A stretch of 64,000 nucleotides of DNA, taken from Acidobacteriota bacterium (lineage in GTDB: Bacteria > Acidobacteriota > Terriglobia > Terriglobales > Acidobacteriaceae). The notes below the pieces were generated by a model, which saw only the letters and a list, made by a program, of their open reading frames with translations, did no database searches and had not been told where the DNA came from. A program made the translations under genes and the position numbers. Positions 36,579 through 44,479 of this stretch are shown in pieces. Location: the NCBI GenBank assembly GCA_003225055.1, contig QIAU01000188.1:26316-90315 (forward strand). The letters are read 5' to 3'. How positions within the stretch are numbered: the first letter of the stretch is position 1; every line of letters begins with the position of its first letter.

Positions 36579-37436
36579 TTACGTGCGAGCTCTCCTCACT
36601 CTCCCCAATTTTTGTGAGACAGGAACATCTAGTAGATAAGCCTTTTCGGGACCAAGAACGATGATCCCCCTTAGTCGTGCGATAGGCTGCAAGAGGTGCG
36701 TCGATTTCTTAAGATGCAGGCGAATACCGCCCGGGAGCGGAGTCGTTTGTTGCGGGGCAGCATTCTCGATCAGCTCCGCCTGAAGTGGGAAGAATTGAGG
36801 CGCTTTGGCCAATTGTTGCCCCTTTAAGTCCAATAGGAACTCGTCTCCCAGCGAAATGACCGAGACCTTCCAATCGCGCGGCGCGGGCCGGGGAAGCCTT
36901 GACCGCGTCGTGTTAAACAGGTCACGAGCAGCCGAACTCATAGCACGGTTCTTCACCGGCAGTGACAACTCAAGCTGCTCTCGTCCAGGGATACAGACGT
37001 TCTGGCATATTAGATAGTCCACCAGAGCAGCAATCTTTGCGGACTGTCCCTCTTTCAGCTGCGCAGGTGGCCGGATAGGGGCGATCAGCAAGGCCTGATG
37101 CTGATATCCGTAGTCTGCAAACGGAGGCGCCGCTAAACGCTCAGGATAAGGCCACTGAATCTCACCTGCTTCGAATCCAGCGGGTAAACGCCACGCAATT
37201 CGCGGTGCTTCCCCGGAGTCCCCCGGATTGATCCAGTAAGTGTGCCAGCCATCCTCCAAGTCAAAGCGGATGCCTAGCCAGATCGCCTTACCCGGCACCA
37301 ATGCATCTTGTTCAGAAACCAACTCCACTTTTACATGTTTGTCTCCAGGGTTCGGTGAAGAACGTACTGGCGTAGAAAGCCACACGGCCGACACGAAGAG
37401 AAGCCACGGCAACCGGAATAGTGAGCGATTCGGCAC
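36579..37436 (-). CDS. DsbD-alpha-like domain protein (thiol:disulfide interchange, N-terminal domain only)
   Basis: A 285-residue exported protein (signal LFRLPWLLFVSAVWLSTPVRS). It matches the DsbD N-terminal domain: KAIWLGIRFDLEDGWHTYWI, NPGDSGEAPRIAWRLP, and the CxxxC pair in DYLICQNVCIPGREQLELSL at about residue 145. The membrane and C-terminal thioredoxin domains of DsbD are absent. It probably passes or senses electrons in the periplasm together with the redoxin encoded 18 bp downstream. Start is GTG at 37436; no better ATG is available. Confidence 0.85.
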   Translation of the reverse strand: MPNRSLFRLPWLLFVSAVWLSTPVRSSPNPGDKHVKVELVSEQDALVPGKAIWLGIRFDLEDGWHTYWINPGDSGEAPRIAWRLPAGFEAGEIQWPYPERLAAPPFADYGYQHQALLIAPIRPPAQLKEGQSAKIAALVDYLICQNVCIPGREQLELSLPVKNRAMSSAARDLFNTTRSRLPRPAPRDWKVSVISLGDEFLLDLKGQQLAKAPQFFPLQAELIENAAPQQTTPLPGGIRLHLKKSTHLLQPIARLRGIIVLGPEKAYLLDVPVSQKLGRVRRART

Positions 37437-37758
37437 TTCGCTTGAGCCGTCCTAAAATCAGGTTTGATGCTTTGATCCGTACGCAGGCTTCATACCGGCG
37501 TCGCAGTAGTCGCACATTGGGTGATTCGAGGTCATTGGGCAGGTTTACGGTGAACCGGTGACCAGCAGAAGGCAGCGAACCGTAAACCGTTTGAATTTTC
37601 CGGAGGCGAACCCCGAGACTCGCTCGACTGAATGAAACTGCCGTTTCAAGCGACCAGGCCGGTACTCTGCGATCTTCAAATTATTCCGCCAGCGGTTGTC
37701 CCCCCCGCGCTCACAAGTGAGACCTCCAGCCAGAGGAGGTCTGTTGAAGAGGACAGCC

Positions 37759-37876
37759 ATGCGCAGTGGTGAGCTGGAGCGGGTGGAAGTCATGGGGCGA
37801 GTGCGAAGTGGGGATTTGAAGGTGGGCGATGCGGCCGTGATGCTAAAGCTGAGTTACCGTCAGGTGAAAAGACTGT
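37759..37876 (+). pseudogene. ISNCY transposase, N-terminal HTH fragment
   Basis: ATG at 37759 begins MRSGELERVEVMGRVRSGDL and continues KVGDAAVMLKLSYRQVKRLW, the helix-turn-helix start of ISNCY-type transposases (usually followed by KRYREEG). At 37877 the sequence switches to the repeat block, so the protein breaks after KRLW. Confidence 0.75.
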
Positions 37877-38155
37877 GGACATTTCTAAAAAGCTTTGACA
37901 TCTTTTCACATTTCTCCTTGACTCCCGCACCATCTGGGATCACAATCCGCCTATTCGCGTTCACTAAGAAATCTCTCGTGTCGGAAGTGCGCTATGTATC
38001 GCCAGCCACCCCTTTTTAGCCGTCCGGTTCTTGATGGCAAGAAAGTTCTGCTTGTTGACCATAACCAAGCTACGCGCGACGTGCGGGCTGAGGTTCTGCG
38101 GGATAGCGGAGTCACGGTCCATGCGGTTGAGGACCTCCCTGCTGCTCGCGTTCTC
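37877..38155 (+). repeat. Direct repeat copy A (IS end plus 5' part of the pseudo-receiver gene)
   Basis: A 279-bp block that reappears at 39081-39367. By eye the copies differ by two substitutions (T/A in CCTATTCGCG, G/T in CATGCGGTTG) and an 8-nt indel (TTCTCACA present only in copy B). It holds the right end of the IS, a non-coding leader, and the first 54 codons of the receiver-like gene. Confidence 0.93.
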
Positions 38156-38773
38156 CATGACTGGTTGGAAGGACGTGGTGCAGGCGGCTGCCTGATGGAC
38201 ATGGTGGATGATGCCACGAGCCAGACGCAGGCTCGTATGGGCAAAGAAGAGACGATCTGGGCGGCGGTGGGTGTCCTGCAAGCATGGATTGAGAAACATG
38301 GCGTGCCACGGGATCTGTACCCGGATTGGAAGAACGTTTACCAACGCAAGGCTACACCCGCCGAACAGTTACGGGGGAAAGTGCCGGTCACGCAGTTTGG
38401 ACGGATGTGTCAGAAGCTTGGGATTGGCATCCTTGCCGCCAGCTCGCCACAGGCCAAGGGGCGGGTGGAGCGGGTCCACGGGGTCCATCAGGATCGGCTG
38501 ATCAAGAAACTGCGGCGGAAAAAGATCGCGAGCTACGAAGCCGCGAACGAGGATTTAGAAAAACGATATCTGCCAGATCACAACCGACGCTTCGCCCGAG
38601 AGGCGGCCAAGCCGGAGGACTATCACGGACACAAGCCGAGCGCCCGCGAACTGCGGGAGATTTTCCGTTTAGAGACCGAGCGCAGGATCAGCAACGACTG
38701 GGTAATCCGTCACGAAGGCCGCGCTCTGCAACTGAACCCTGGCCGCATGTGCTATGGGCCTACACAAAGCTAG
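37994..38773 (+). pseudogene. In-frame chimera: receiver N terminus fused to ISNCY transposase catalytic region
   Basis: An uninterrupted 259-codon frame. Residues 1-53 (MYRQPPLFSRPVLDGKKVLL to VEDLPAARVL) are identical to the start of the receiver-like protein at 39206. From residue 54 (HDWLEGRGAGGCLMDMVDDA) it is an ISNCY transposase with DDE-type catalytic elements PDWKNVYQRK and ASSPQAKGRVERVHG. The first catalytic Asp, normally just before HDW in QMDGS, has been lost at the junction. TAG at 38771-38773 ends the frame early. Because the repeat carries the native leader and start of the receiver gene, the chimera is probably transcribed and translated, but it cannot be an active transposase. 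Confidence 0.82.
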
Positions 38774-39025
38774 GCTCTGGTATGCGAGCGGGAGGACGGA
38801 ACCATGGAGGTGTACTACCGCGGCGAGCGGATCGCTTTTACCGAGCTGAAGGAGCCGACCCGGAAAACCGCTGAGCCCGTTCCGCCTAATCCCAGAGCTA
38901 TCGTTGCCAGGAAACCAAAGAAAGATCATCCGTGGCGTCAAGGCTGGCAAAAGATGAAGCCGTGGTCTGCCAAGCAGGCGGCAGCGGCGCCGATCGTTGG
39001 GATGCGCACTTACGCTTCGCCCTAA
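38774..39025 (+). pseudogene. ISNCY transposase, C-terminal tail beyond an in-frame stop
   Basis: Same frame as the chimera, beyond the TAG: ALVCEREDGTMEVYYRGERI, FTELKEPTRK, and a basic Pro-rich end KPKKDHPWRQGWQKMKPW, typical of the end of ISNCY transposases. One substitution created the stop codon. Confidence 0.78.
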
Positions 39026-39057
39026 CTGCAGGGCTTCGCTTCAGTGCGCATCCCAAC
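38996..39057. repeat. Long inverted repeat near the right end of the ISNCY element
   Basis: GTTGGGATGCGCACT at 38996-39010 is matched by its exact reverse complement at 39043-39057, with further pairing inward (CTTCGCCC / GGGCTTCG). This gives a stem of about 27 bp around a loop TAACTGCA. It overlaps the last transposase codons and could be a transcription terminator for the transposase gene. Confidence 0.75.
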
Positions 39058-39080
39058 GAGAACACCAAAACCTAAAAAGG

Positions 39081-39367
39081 GGACATTTCTAAAAAGCTTT
39101 GACATTTCTCACACTTTTCACATTTCTCCTTGACTCCCGCACCATCTGGGATCACAATCCGCCTAATCGCGTTCACTAAGAAATCTCTCGTGTCGGAAGT
39201 GCGCTATGTATCGCCAGCCACCCCTTTTTAGCCGTCCGGTTCTTGATGGCAAGAAAGTTCTGCTTGTTGACCATAACCAAGCTACGCGCGACGTGCGGGC
39301 TGAGGTTCTGCGGGATAGCGGAGTCACGGTCCATGCTGTTGAGGACCTCCCTGCTGCTCGCGTTCTC
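39081..39367 (+). repeat. Direct repeat copy B (original locus)
   Basis: The 287-bp partner of 37877-38155. Here it continues into an intact receiver-like gene, so this is likely the source copy. It starts with the IS terminal sequence GGACATTTCTAAAAAGC. Confidence 0.93.
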
Positions 39368-39598
39368 TGGGAGCCAAATTTCTACGACTTGATATTGCTC
39401 AACCTGTTTAGACACTCTCCCGGAGAGGCATTCCAATTCTACGCGCAGATCAAGGATGCGAGTCCCCGAGAGCGCTTCGCCTTCCTAGTCGGCCCTCCCG
39501 TTTACCTGTCGCTAACCTGGCCCGAAGCAATGGCCGTCGATGATACCTCGCACGGACAGTGGGGCGAGACGGTAAAGCGGATCGCAACAGCCGCGTAA
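39206..39598 (+). CDS. Receiver-like (pseudo-receiver) protein
   Basis: A 130-residue protein with one response-regulator receiver fold: KKVLLVDHNQATRDVRAEVL (strand 1 and helix 1), VTVHAVEDLPAARV, and FYDLILLNLFRHSPGEAFQF. At the position of the phosphoacceptor Asp an Asn is present (ILLNL), and the acidic pair after strand 1 is DH rather than DD. It therefore probably cannot be phosphorylated in the usual way. The rest (PRERFAFLVGPPVYLSLTWP) keeps the length of a receiver. No kinase or output domain adjoins. The leader and first 54 codons are duplicated 1.2 kb upstream. Confidence 0.8.
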   Translation: MYRQPPLFSRPVLDGKKVLLVDHNQATRDVRAEVLRDSGVTVHAVEDLPAARVLWEPNFYDLILLNLFRHSPGEAFQFYAQIKDASPRERFAFLVGPPVYLSLTWPEAMAVDDTSHGQWGETVKRIATAA

Positions 39599-39806
39599 AA
39601 ACGGATCGTGCCGCGTTGGGGACATATTCTTTGCAAGTAGAATCCTGGCTAGGGCAGTTACAGTTGGCACCCTCTACCTGCGCAAAGCTGCGGAGCGGGA
39701 TGAAGGTCGTGTTCAATCACGCGCGCCCACGAAACGGGCCGCGCAAGACGGCGTGGTGTGTCTGCTCCTCCCACACGCTGCCGGGACCGCAATGCAAGCC
39801 GCGTGA
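39590..39806 (+). pseudogene. Tyrosine recombinase (integrase) remnant 1, internally deleted
   Basis: The sequence ALGTYSLQVESWLGQLQLAP then STCAKLRSGMKVVFNHA resembles the core-binding domain of phage-type integrases. It is joined directly to the C-terminal tail SRAPTKRAAQDGVVCLLLPH in another frame. The catalytic Arg-His boxes and the Tyr region between them are gone. TGA at 39804-39806 corresponds to the ancestral end. Located just before a tRNA 3' end, as expected for an integrated element. Confidence 0.6.
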
Positions 39807-39983
39807 GGGACCGGAGCGAGCGGAAAGACACGGCTGGAGATCGGATTTCGCGGAAGTTGGGGCCGCTGGAGCGTTTGGCACCTTTTGGTATACCATTTTG
39901 TACCCACGGCTGCGCGAGGCGATTCCGTGCAAGTGCATGAGAGAGAATGGCAGGCACGTGGGGACTCGAACCCCCAGACCTCT
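39725..39983 (+). repeat. Long diverged direct repeat, copy 1 (integrase 3' end + tRNA 3' end)
   Basis: About 259 bp that recur with many substitutions at 43927-44183. Shared landmarks are GCCCACGAAACG, GCAAGCCGCGTGAGGGA, TTTGGTA-rich centre, CACGGCTGCGCGAGG and GATTCCGTGCAAGTGCATGA, then a tRNA-like 3' end. The copies are 4.2 kb apart in the same orientation. Confidence 0.85.
39948..39983 (-). other. tRNA 3'-end fragment (candidate attachment-site scar)
   Basis: On the minus strand the sequence ends GGGGGTTCGAGTCCCC, an intact T-arm with TTCGAGT loop, followed by CGTGCCT-G-CCA, a 3' acceptor strand with encoded CCA. The 5' half of a tRNA is absent. Tyrosine integrases commonly recombine in tRNA 3' ends, so this is best read as an att scar. 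Confidence 0.65.
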
Positions 39984-40260
39984 AACAATAACTTCCACGA
40001 ACGCGGGGAAACTGCCAAATCCCTCTAAATACCGGGAACACGGGCCGATCACGGGCTGGAAATTCTCAGCGAAAAATTTAATCCAGCTGCGCTGCGGGCA
40101 CTGCGTCAAATAGTTCGTAGTCGTTTTGCGTGCCGCATTCGCGTCTTCATCTTTTACGCTCTGCACGCAATGGAAGCACGTCAATTGCGTTCCCTCCGAT
40201 GCAGTGTCGTACCCCGGGGATTCACCGTAGAATGCTGGCCGGCTTTTCGAGGAGGAGTTC

Positions 40261-41577
40261 ATGCATCGCCACATCAAAGTCTGGCTGTTCGCATTTTTGC
40301 TGGTCGCTGCGGAGGCGTGCGCGCAGACCAGCAGCGCAACCGTACCCTCTGCCAATCAGGTTGCCGCCATTTACCCGAAGGTCGATGCGCTCTACCTTGA
40401 TCTGCATCAGCATCCCGAGCTGTCGATGCACGAGGAGCAGACCGCAGCTAAGCTGACGAATATGCTGAAGGCACTCGGGTACGAGGTCACGACCGGCGTG
40501 GGCAAGACCGGTATCGTCGCCGTCATGCACAACGGTGAAGGGCCAACGGTGATGCTGCGCACCGACATGGACGCCCTGCCGGTGGAAGAAAAGACGGGTC
40601 TGCAGTACGCCAGCAAGATCACGACCAAGACTGACGCCGGCGCAACCGTGCCGGTGATGCACGCCTGCGGTCACGATATCCACATGTCGAGCTGGTATGG
40701 GACGTCCGAGCTAATGGCTACCAACAAGCAGCACTGGCACGGGACCCTAGTGCTGATCGGGCAACCGGCCGAGGAGACCGGCGAAGGCGCAGCGGCCATG
40801 CTCAAAGATGGTCTGTTCACACGTTTCCCAAAGCCGGATCTTGCACTGGCGATTCATGATGAGCCTACGCTTCCAGCCGGCCAGGTCGGCTTTACCCCTG
40901 GATACACCATGGCATCGTCAGATTCTGTGGACATCACAATTTATGGCCGTGGCGGGCATGGGGCGCAGCCGCAGGACACTGTGGATCCCATTGTGATCGG
41001 CGCGCGCACCGTTTTGGCGCTGCAAACCATCGTCGCGCGGGAGATTAACCCTCGCGATCCGGCGGTGGTCACCGTGGGCATTTTCAACGGCGGCACGAAG
41101 AACAACATCATCCCGGACGAGGTTACGCTTGCGCTCACCGTTCGATCCTACAAGCCGGAAGTCCGCAAGCACCTGCTGGCCTCGATTGAACGCATTGTGA
41201 AGGGCGAAGCCATGGCAGGCGGTTCGCCCAAGGAGCCGCTGATCAAACTGACGCCCGCGGCTAACGCCCTCTACAACGATCCTGCGCTCACCAAGCGTGA
41301 GGTTGGCGTACTCGAGAAGGCGTTGGGCAATGCCAACGTGGTGGAGATCCCACCCAAGATGGTGTTCGAGGATTTCTCCGCCTATTCGTTGGCAGGCGTG
41401 CCGGCGGCCATGTTCTACGTGGGGGCAGTCGAGCCTGGGAAGTTTGCCGCCGCCCAACAGTCAGGGGCGAAGTTGCCGGGTCTGCATTCGCCACTATGGG
41501 CGCCCGACCGCGAGCCTACGCTGAAGACCGCAGTCATGGCGGAAACGGCGATGCTCATGGAGTTGATGGGGAAATGA
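40261..41577 (+). CDS. M20D-family amidohydrolase, exported
   Basis: A 438-residue protein with signal peptide (about 1-21, LLVAAEACAQ). Motifs of the M20D group (hippurate hydrolase, IAA-amino acid hydrolase, N-acyl-amino-acid deacylase): LHQHPELSMHEEQTA near 50, VMLRTDMDALPVEE near 100, MHACGHDIHMSSWYG near 134 (metal Cys/His), GQPAEETGEGAAAML near 170 (catalytic Glu-Glu), and YGRGGHGAQPQDTVDPIVIG in the dimerisation domain. ATG follows GAGGAGGAG. It hydrolyses amide bonds of N-acyl or conjugated amino acids in the periplasm. It sits alone between two integrase scars, so it may be cargo of a former island. Confidence 0.93.
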   Translation: MHRHIKVWLFAFLLVAAEACAQTSSATVPSANQVAAIYPKVDALYLDLHQHPELSMHEEQTAAKLTNMLKALGYEVTTGVGKTGIVAVMHNGEGPTVMLRTDMDALPVEEKTGLQYASKITTKTDAGATVPVMHACGHDIHMSSWYGTSELMATNKQHWHGTLVLIGQPAEETGEGAAAMLKDGLFTRFPKPDLALAIHDEPTLPAGQVGFTPGYTMASSDSVDITIYGRGGHGAQPQDTVDPIVIGARTVLALQTIVAREINPRDPAVVTVGIFNGGTKNNIIPDEVTLALTVRSYKPEVRKHLLASIERIVKGEAMAGGSPKEPLIKLTPAANALYNDPALTKREVGVLEKALGNANVVEIPPKMVFEDFSAYSLAGVPAAMFYVGAVEPGKFAAAQQSGAKLPGLHSPLWAPDREPTLKTAVMAETAMLMELMGK

Positions 41578-41589
41578 AGGCATGAAACG

Positions 41590-41836
41590 CAATGTGCCAG
41601 AAGCTGGGAACTGGCCGCCCAGATAGGTTAAAGGTTGGGCGCCCTCCAGGATGATCTGGAGGAGGTAGCTCTTTTCCCTGCGTGGCGCGCCGGTGAAGCG
41701 ATGCAAGCATTCTGTGCAACGAAAAACCTGCAGAGTCTGCTTGGCGGTTTCGGCGCTCGCCTTTCTTGACGGTGTTCCGGTAGCCGCACTCCGGGCAGGC
41801 CGGGTTCCGTTGTTGGTCGGTTGGCATGGTCGGCAA
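41590..41836 (-). pseudogene. Zinc-ribbon transposase N-terminal remnant
   Basis: Minus strand: NPACPECGYRNTVKKGERRN, then after a frameshift FRCTECLHRFTGAPRREKSY and LLQIILEGAQPLTYLG. The paired CxxC motifs (CPEC, CTEC) with basic linkers are typical of the zinc-ribbon start of IS1-like or ISL3/IS1595-like transposases. The remaining transposase is missing. Confidence 0.55.
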
Positions 41837-42289
41837 GATTCAGGAATGGAATACGCAGCAGAAGTGGGGTGTGAGGTTAGGTGAGGGGCTGCGATTTCGG
41901 TGAACAAGACTGCTGCACGGCCGTCAAACGCGGGTCGCGGATTTTGCAGGGCGGCGTGGAAGAGCTTTGGCTTTTGAATAGGGGAATTGGCTCGGAACGG
42001 GCTGTGGGTTTGCGGGGGTTTGGTGCGGGAATGTAAAAAGCTCGTGTGCGAAAAGAGGAAAGCCCGGGTACCACAATGGAGGAGCGGCTGACGTGCCGAA
42101 GCACGGGTGCGCTGCAGGTATTGCACCTCGGAACCTGCTATTCCCTGCGTGGTTACCCGGGACGGGGAATACTCTACGCCCGGAGTGGGCGCGCGTCAAT
42201 CGGGAGTGGCGGGAGTCGGCGGGAGCGCGAAAAAATGAAACGTCGGGTTGTGCAGACGCCGCAGAGTATCTATTGAATCCGCCGATTAG

Positions 42290-42625
42290 GTTTTTTGTTC
42301 TCTCTCGGCCTTGTGCCACCAGGGTGTGCGCTGCTCGAGGCGAATCGGGCGCAAGACGGGCTTGGCAGGCAGTTTTGGATCGTGGCCGAGCACGGCACGA
42401 AGGCGGGATATGTCCGCAACATTGACCGCCATCCGCGGGTTGCGGCTGAAGCTGCGCGAGGGGTTTCGCACCGTGCTGATACTCTGGTACGGCGCATTCG
42501 ACGATGATCCGCGGGAGCGCCAGCGCTGGCTGGCCGGTCAGGTGCCTTCGAGCGCCGCGAATGTGGCGGCAGTGCGCCTATTTGGGACCAACCTGCTTAC
42601 GGTGCGGATTGACTTGCATGCTTGA
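42290..42625 (+). pseudogene. Deazaflavin-dependent nitroreductase-family (DUF385) remnant
   Basis: Across two frames: IGRKTGL, RQFWIVAEHGTKAGYVRNID, RHPRV, then RLKLREGFRTVLILWYGAFD, DDPRERQRWLAGQVPSSAAN and AAVRLFGTNLLTVRIDLHA with stop at 42623-42625. This order matches F420-dependent nitroreductase (DDN)-type proteins. Two frameshifts at about 42350 and 42440 inactivate it, and the N terminus is missing. Confidence 0.7.
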
Positions 42626-43037
42626 TCCTCACGAGGATTCGCCGAAGCCGAGTTCGGAGCGGGACTTCGTGCGGATCGCAGCGAGTTCACGGCAGATTTT
42701 CGTCAGGCAACGGGCAGTCGAGTAAGGAGATGCTGTTCCGTTCGAGGGACGGCCGCCAACTTCTGTACGCTGTTCCATGTTCGGAACAAAAGCTGGGAAA
42801 AATCGACCGCAAGCGGGACCGACGGCGTAGACGGCGTAGCCCAATGTTCACCCCTTCCGCTCTTGCTCGGGTAGCCTTGAATCTCGTCTCGGGCTAAGGT
42901 TATTTTGTTTCTCAGCGTTTTTTCCTTCCTTAGGTTTGCAGCTACCTCTTTAAATTTAGGCCGTTAACGGAAGAAACTTTGGTCATTTGCGTCAGAGGCT
43001 CGACTTGTAGGAGAGTTCGACTAAAGGGAGGGTAACG
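42626..43037 (+). other. Intergenic region upstream of the secreted-protein gene
   Basis: About 410 bp without a supported gene. The last 140 bp are AT-richer (around 42895-42965) and probably hold the promoter of the next gene; no clear -35/-10 pair was assigned. A direct duplication of TCGACT flanks the sequence just before the ribosome-binding site (AGGGAGGG). Confidence 0.4.
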
Positions 43038-43790
43038 ATGATGAAAACTGTTGCCGCAATGCTCTTGTTTTCTGCGCTCCTACTGCCTGCTACGGCACAG
43101 GACAAGCCTCGCGTTTTCGTTCAGGGTAAAGGCTCCGAGAATCTTGCGACGAACGGGTCGGCAGGGGGAGGACGGCATTGGGCATCCTGGGGATCCAGAT
43201 CTACCTTAGATTCCCACGATGAAGGAATGGAAGTTACCAAGGACTTGCAGAAGAACTGCTCCGGAGCGACGGTCACGCTCAACCAGGCGAATGCCGACTA
43301 TACAGTCATGTTGAATCGCGAATCGAAGCAAAACCGAGGGCTGCTGCGCACCAACAGCCAACTGCAAGTCGCCAATCGCATGGGGGACATCATTGGCACC
43401 AATTCCACACGCACGGTGGGGAATGCAGCGAAAGATGCCTGCGCATTAATCATGTCCGACTGGCAAGCCCACGGTCGTCTCAATCCTGCTCCAGCATCCG
43501 GCTCTTCAGCTCCGTCACGGGAACCGGCACCAACGCCAATTCCCGCACCAGCTTCATCAGACCAGCCGGAGCAGCCACCGAGTGTTCAGGCCCAACCGAC
43601 AAGTGCGTCAGCGCAGAAAACAGACCAGCCCCAGCCTGTTGTCGCGGGGTCAACCGTAACCGGCAGCACTATCAGCAACGGAAGTAACGAAAATAGAAAC
43701 GACGGCCCCGCTGACGCAGCGCGACGTGCCAAGCAGCACAAAGCCTGCTTGGAACTGGCGAAGGATAACCCGAGCATCACTTGCAAGTGA
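43038..43790 (+). CDS. Secreted protein of unknown function with Pro/Ala/Ser-rich linker
   Basis: A 250-residue protein with a clear signal peptide (MMKTVAAMLLFSALLLPATA). A compact domain follows (about 25-145): RVFVQGKGSENLATNG and DEGMEVTKDLQKNCSGATVT, then QANADYTVMLNRES. It resembles short acidobacterial exported proteins, though no named family is certain. Residues about 150-225 form a Pro/Ala/Ser/Gln-rich linker (SGSSAPSREPAPTPIPAPAS). The tail HKACLELAKDNPSITCK contains two Cys that may form a disulfide. AGGGAGGG precedes the ATG. It sits within the integrase-scar segment and is followed directly by an integrase remnant. Confidence 0.82.
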   Translation: MMKTVAAMLLFSALLLPATAQDKPRVFVQGKGSENLATNGSAGGGRHWASWGSRSTLDSHDEGMEVTKDLQKNCSGATVTLNQANADYTVMLNRESKQNRGLLRTNSQLQVANRMGDIIGTNSTRTVGNAAKDACALIMSDWQAHGRLNPAPASGSSAPSREPAPTPIPAPASSDQPEQPPSVQAQPTSASAQKTDQPQPVVAGSTVTGSTISNGSNENRNDGPADAARRAKQHKACLELAKDNPSITCK

Positions 43791-43993
43791 GTATTGGACG
43801 GCGTCCCAGCCGCCATACGTATTCGACGCTGCTCCACGAACTCGGTGCGAACTTAAAGGTGTCGCAAGAGCTGCTAATACATTCCTCGATCCGAATGACC
43901 ATGGACCATTACTCGCAGGCGGTTACGCCCACGAAACGTGGCGCACAAGACGCCGTGGTCTGTCTGCTCTTGCCACAGGTTGCCAGGACCTGA
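43790..43993 (+). pseudogene. Tyrosine recombinase (integrase) remnant 2, C-terminal end
   Basis: The frame ending with TGA at 43991-43993 reads RRPSRHTYSTLLHELGAN (RH box) then KVSQELLIHSSIRMTMDHYS and QAVTPTKRGAQDAVVCLLLP. It keeps the second Arg-His box and the catalytic Tyr (in HYSQAV) of phage-type integrases, but the first two thirds of the protein are missing. It is followed by the same 3' flank and tRNA end as remnant 1. Confidence 0.75.
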
Positions 43994-44183
43994 ACGCAAG
44001 CCGCGTGAGGGACGGAGCGAAGCAGAAAAATGCGGCTTGGATCGGATTTTGCAGGAATAGGGGCCGCCCGCGCGTTTGGTACCTTTTGGTACCCTCTTGT
44101 ATCCACGGCTGCGCGAGGTGATTCCGTGCAAGTGCATGAAATATAGAATCGTAGGCACGGGCACTTGCGAACCCCAGACCTCT
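43927..44183 (+). repeat. Long diverged direct repeat, copy 2
   Basis: The partner of 39725-39983 (see landmarks there), here following the better preserved integrase end. The divergence between copies is well above that of the ISNCY-linked repeat, so this duplication is older. Confidence 0.85.
44151..44183 (-). other. Degraded tRNA 3'-end fragment (attachment-site scar 2)
   Basis: Minus strand: GAGGTCTGGGGTTCGCAAGT then GCCCGTGCCTAC. The T-arm is recognisable but the loop is altered (TTCGCAA) and the terminal CCA is lost, unlike the cleaner copy at 39948. Confidence 0.5.
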
Positions 44184-44239
44184 ACCGTGTCAAACGCACA
44201 AACAGCAAATCTCATTCGACGCGCTTAGAGCGGCTCTAC

Positions 44240-44398
44240 GGCAGCGGCCAGACCGCATCATCCTGGGCGAAAGTCCGGGGCCAGGCTTCGATCACACGCG
44301 TGAAGACGTGGGAAAGATCAATGATCCTAAGGCACAGGCGCTGTTTGAGACCACTGCCGAGGTGCTTACCGGGCTTAGCAAAGCGTACGAAGATTAGC
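44240..44398 (+). pseudogene. 3' end of an unidentified gene
   Basis: One frame reads RIILGESPGPGFDHTREDVG then KINDPKAQALFETTAEVLTG and LSKAYED before TAG at 44396-44398. The text is clearly protein-like and ends in a helix. No family was recognised. The upstream part is cut off at the tRNA scar. Confidence 0.5.
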
Positions 44399-44479
44399 AG
44401 CGAGGCGAATGAAAAAGCCTGGAAGAAGCCGAGTAGACTCGGGAATGCAGGTTTCCAAGACTCTGCGTAGCAGTGCTAC

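Larger units (their letters stand above)
37690..39080 (+). mobile_element. ISNCY-family insertion sequence, rearranged and inactive
   Basis: An ISNCY-like element whose transposase N terminus (37759), catalytic part (38155 on) and C terminus (to 39025) all survive. The centre has been replaced by a 279-bp block copied from the region just beyond its right end. The right end is near 39081, where GGGGACATTTCT begins. The left end was not defined. The catalytic first Asp region is missing and a stop codon interrupts the tail, so the element is dead. Confidence 0.72.

Noticed and set aside
37540..37592. Inverted pair GGTTTACGGT / ACCGTAAACC as the left end of the ISNCY element
   Set aside because: It pairs over 10 bp but has no counterpart near 39080, so it is not a terminal repeat of the element.
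39948..39983. A complete tRNA gene
   Set aside because: Only the T-arm and 3' acceptor are present; no D-arm, anticodon arm or 5' acceptor strand could be found upstream on the minus strand.
39717..40355. A 212-codon minus-strand frame
   Set aside because: It runs through the integrase remnant and the tRNA fragment, so it cannot be a real protein.
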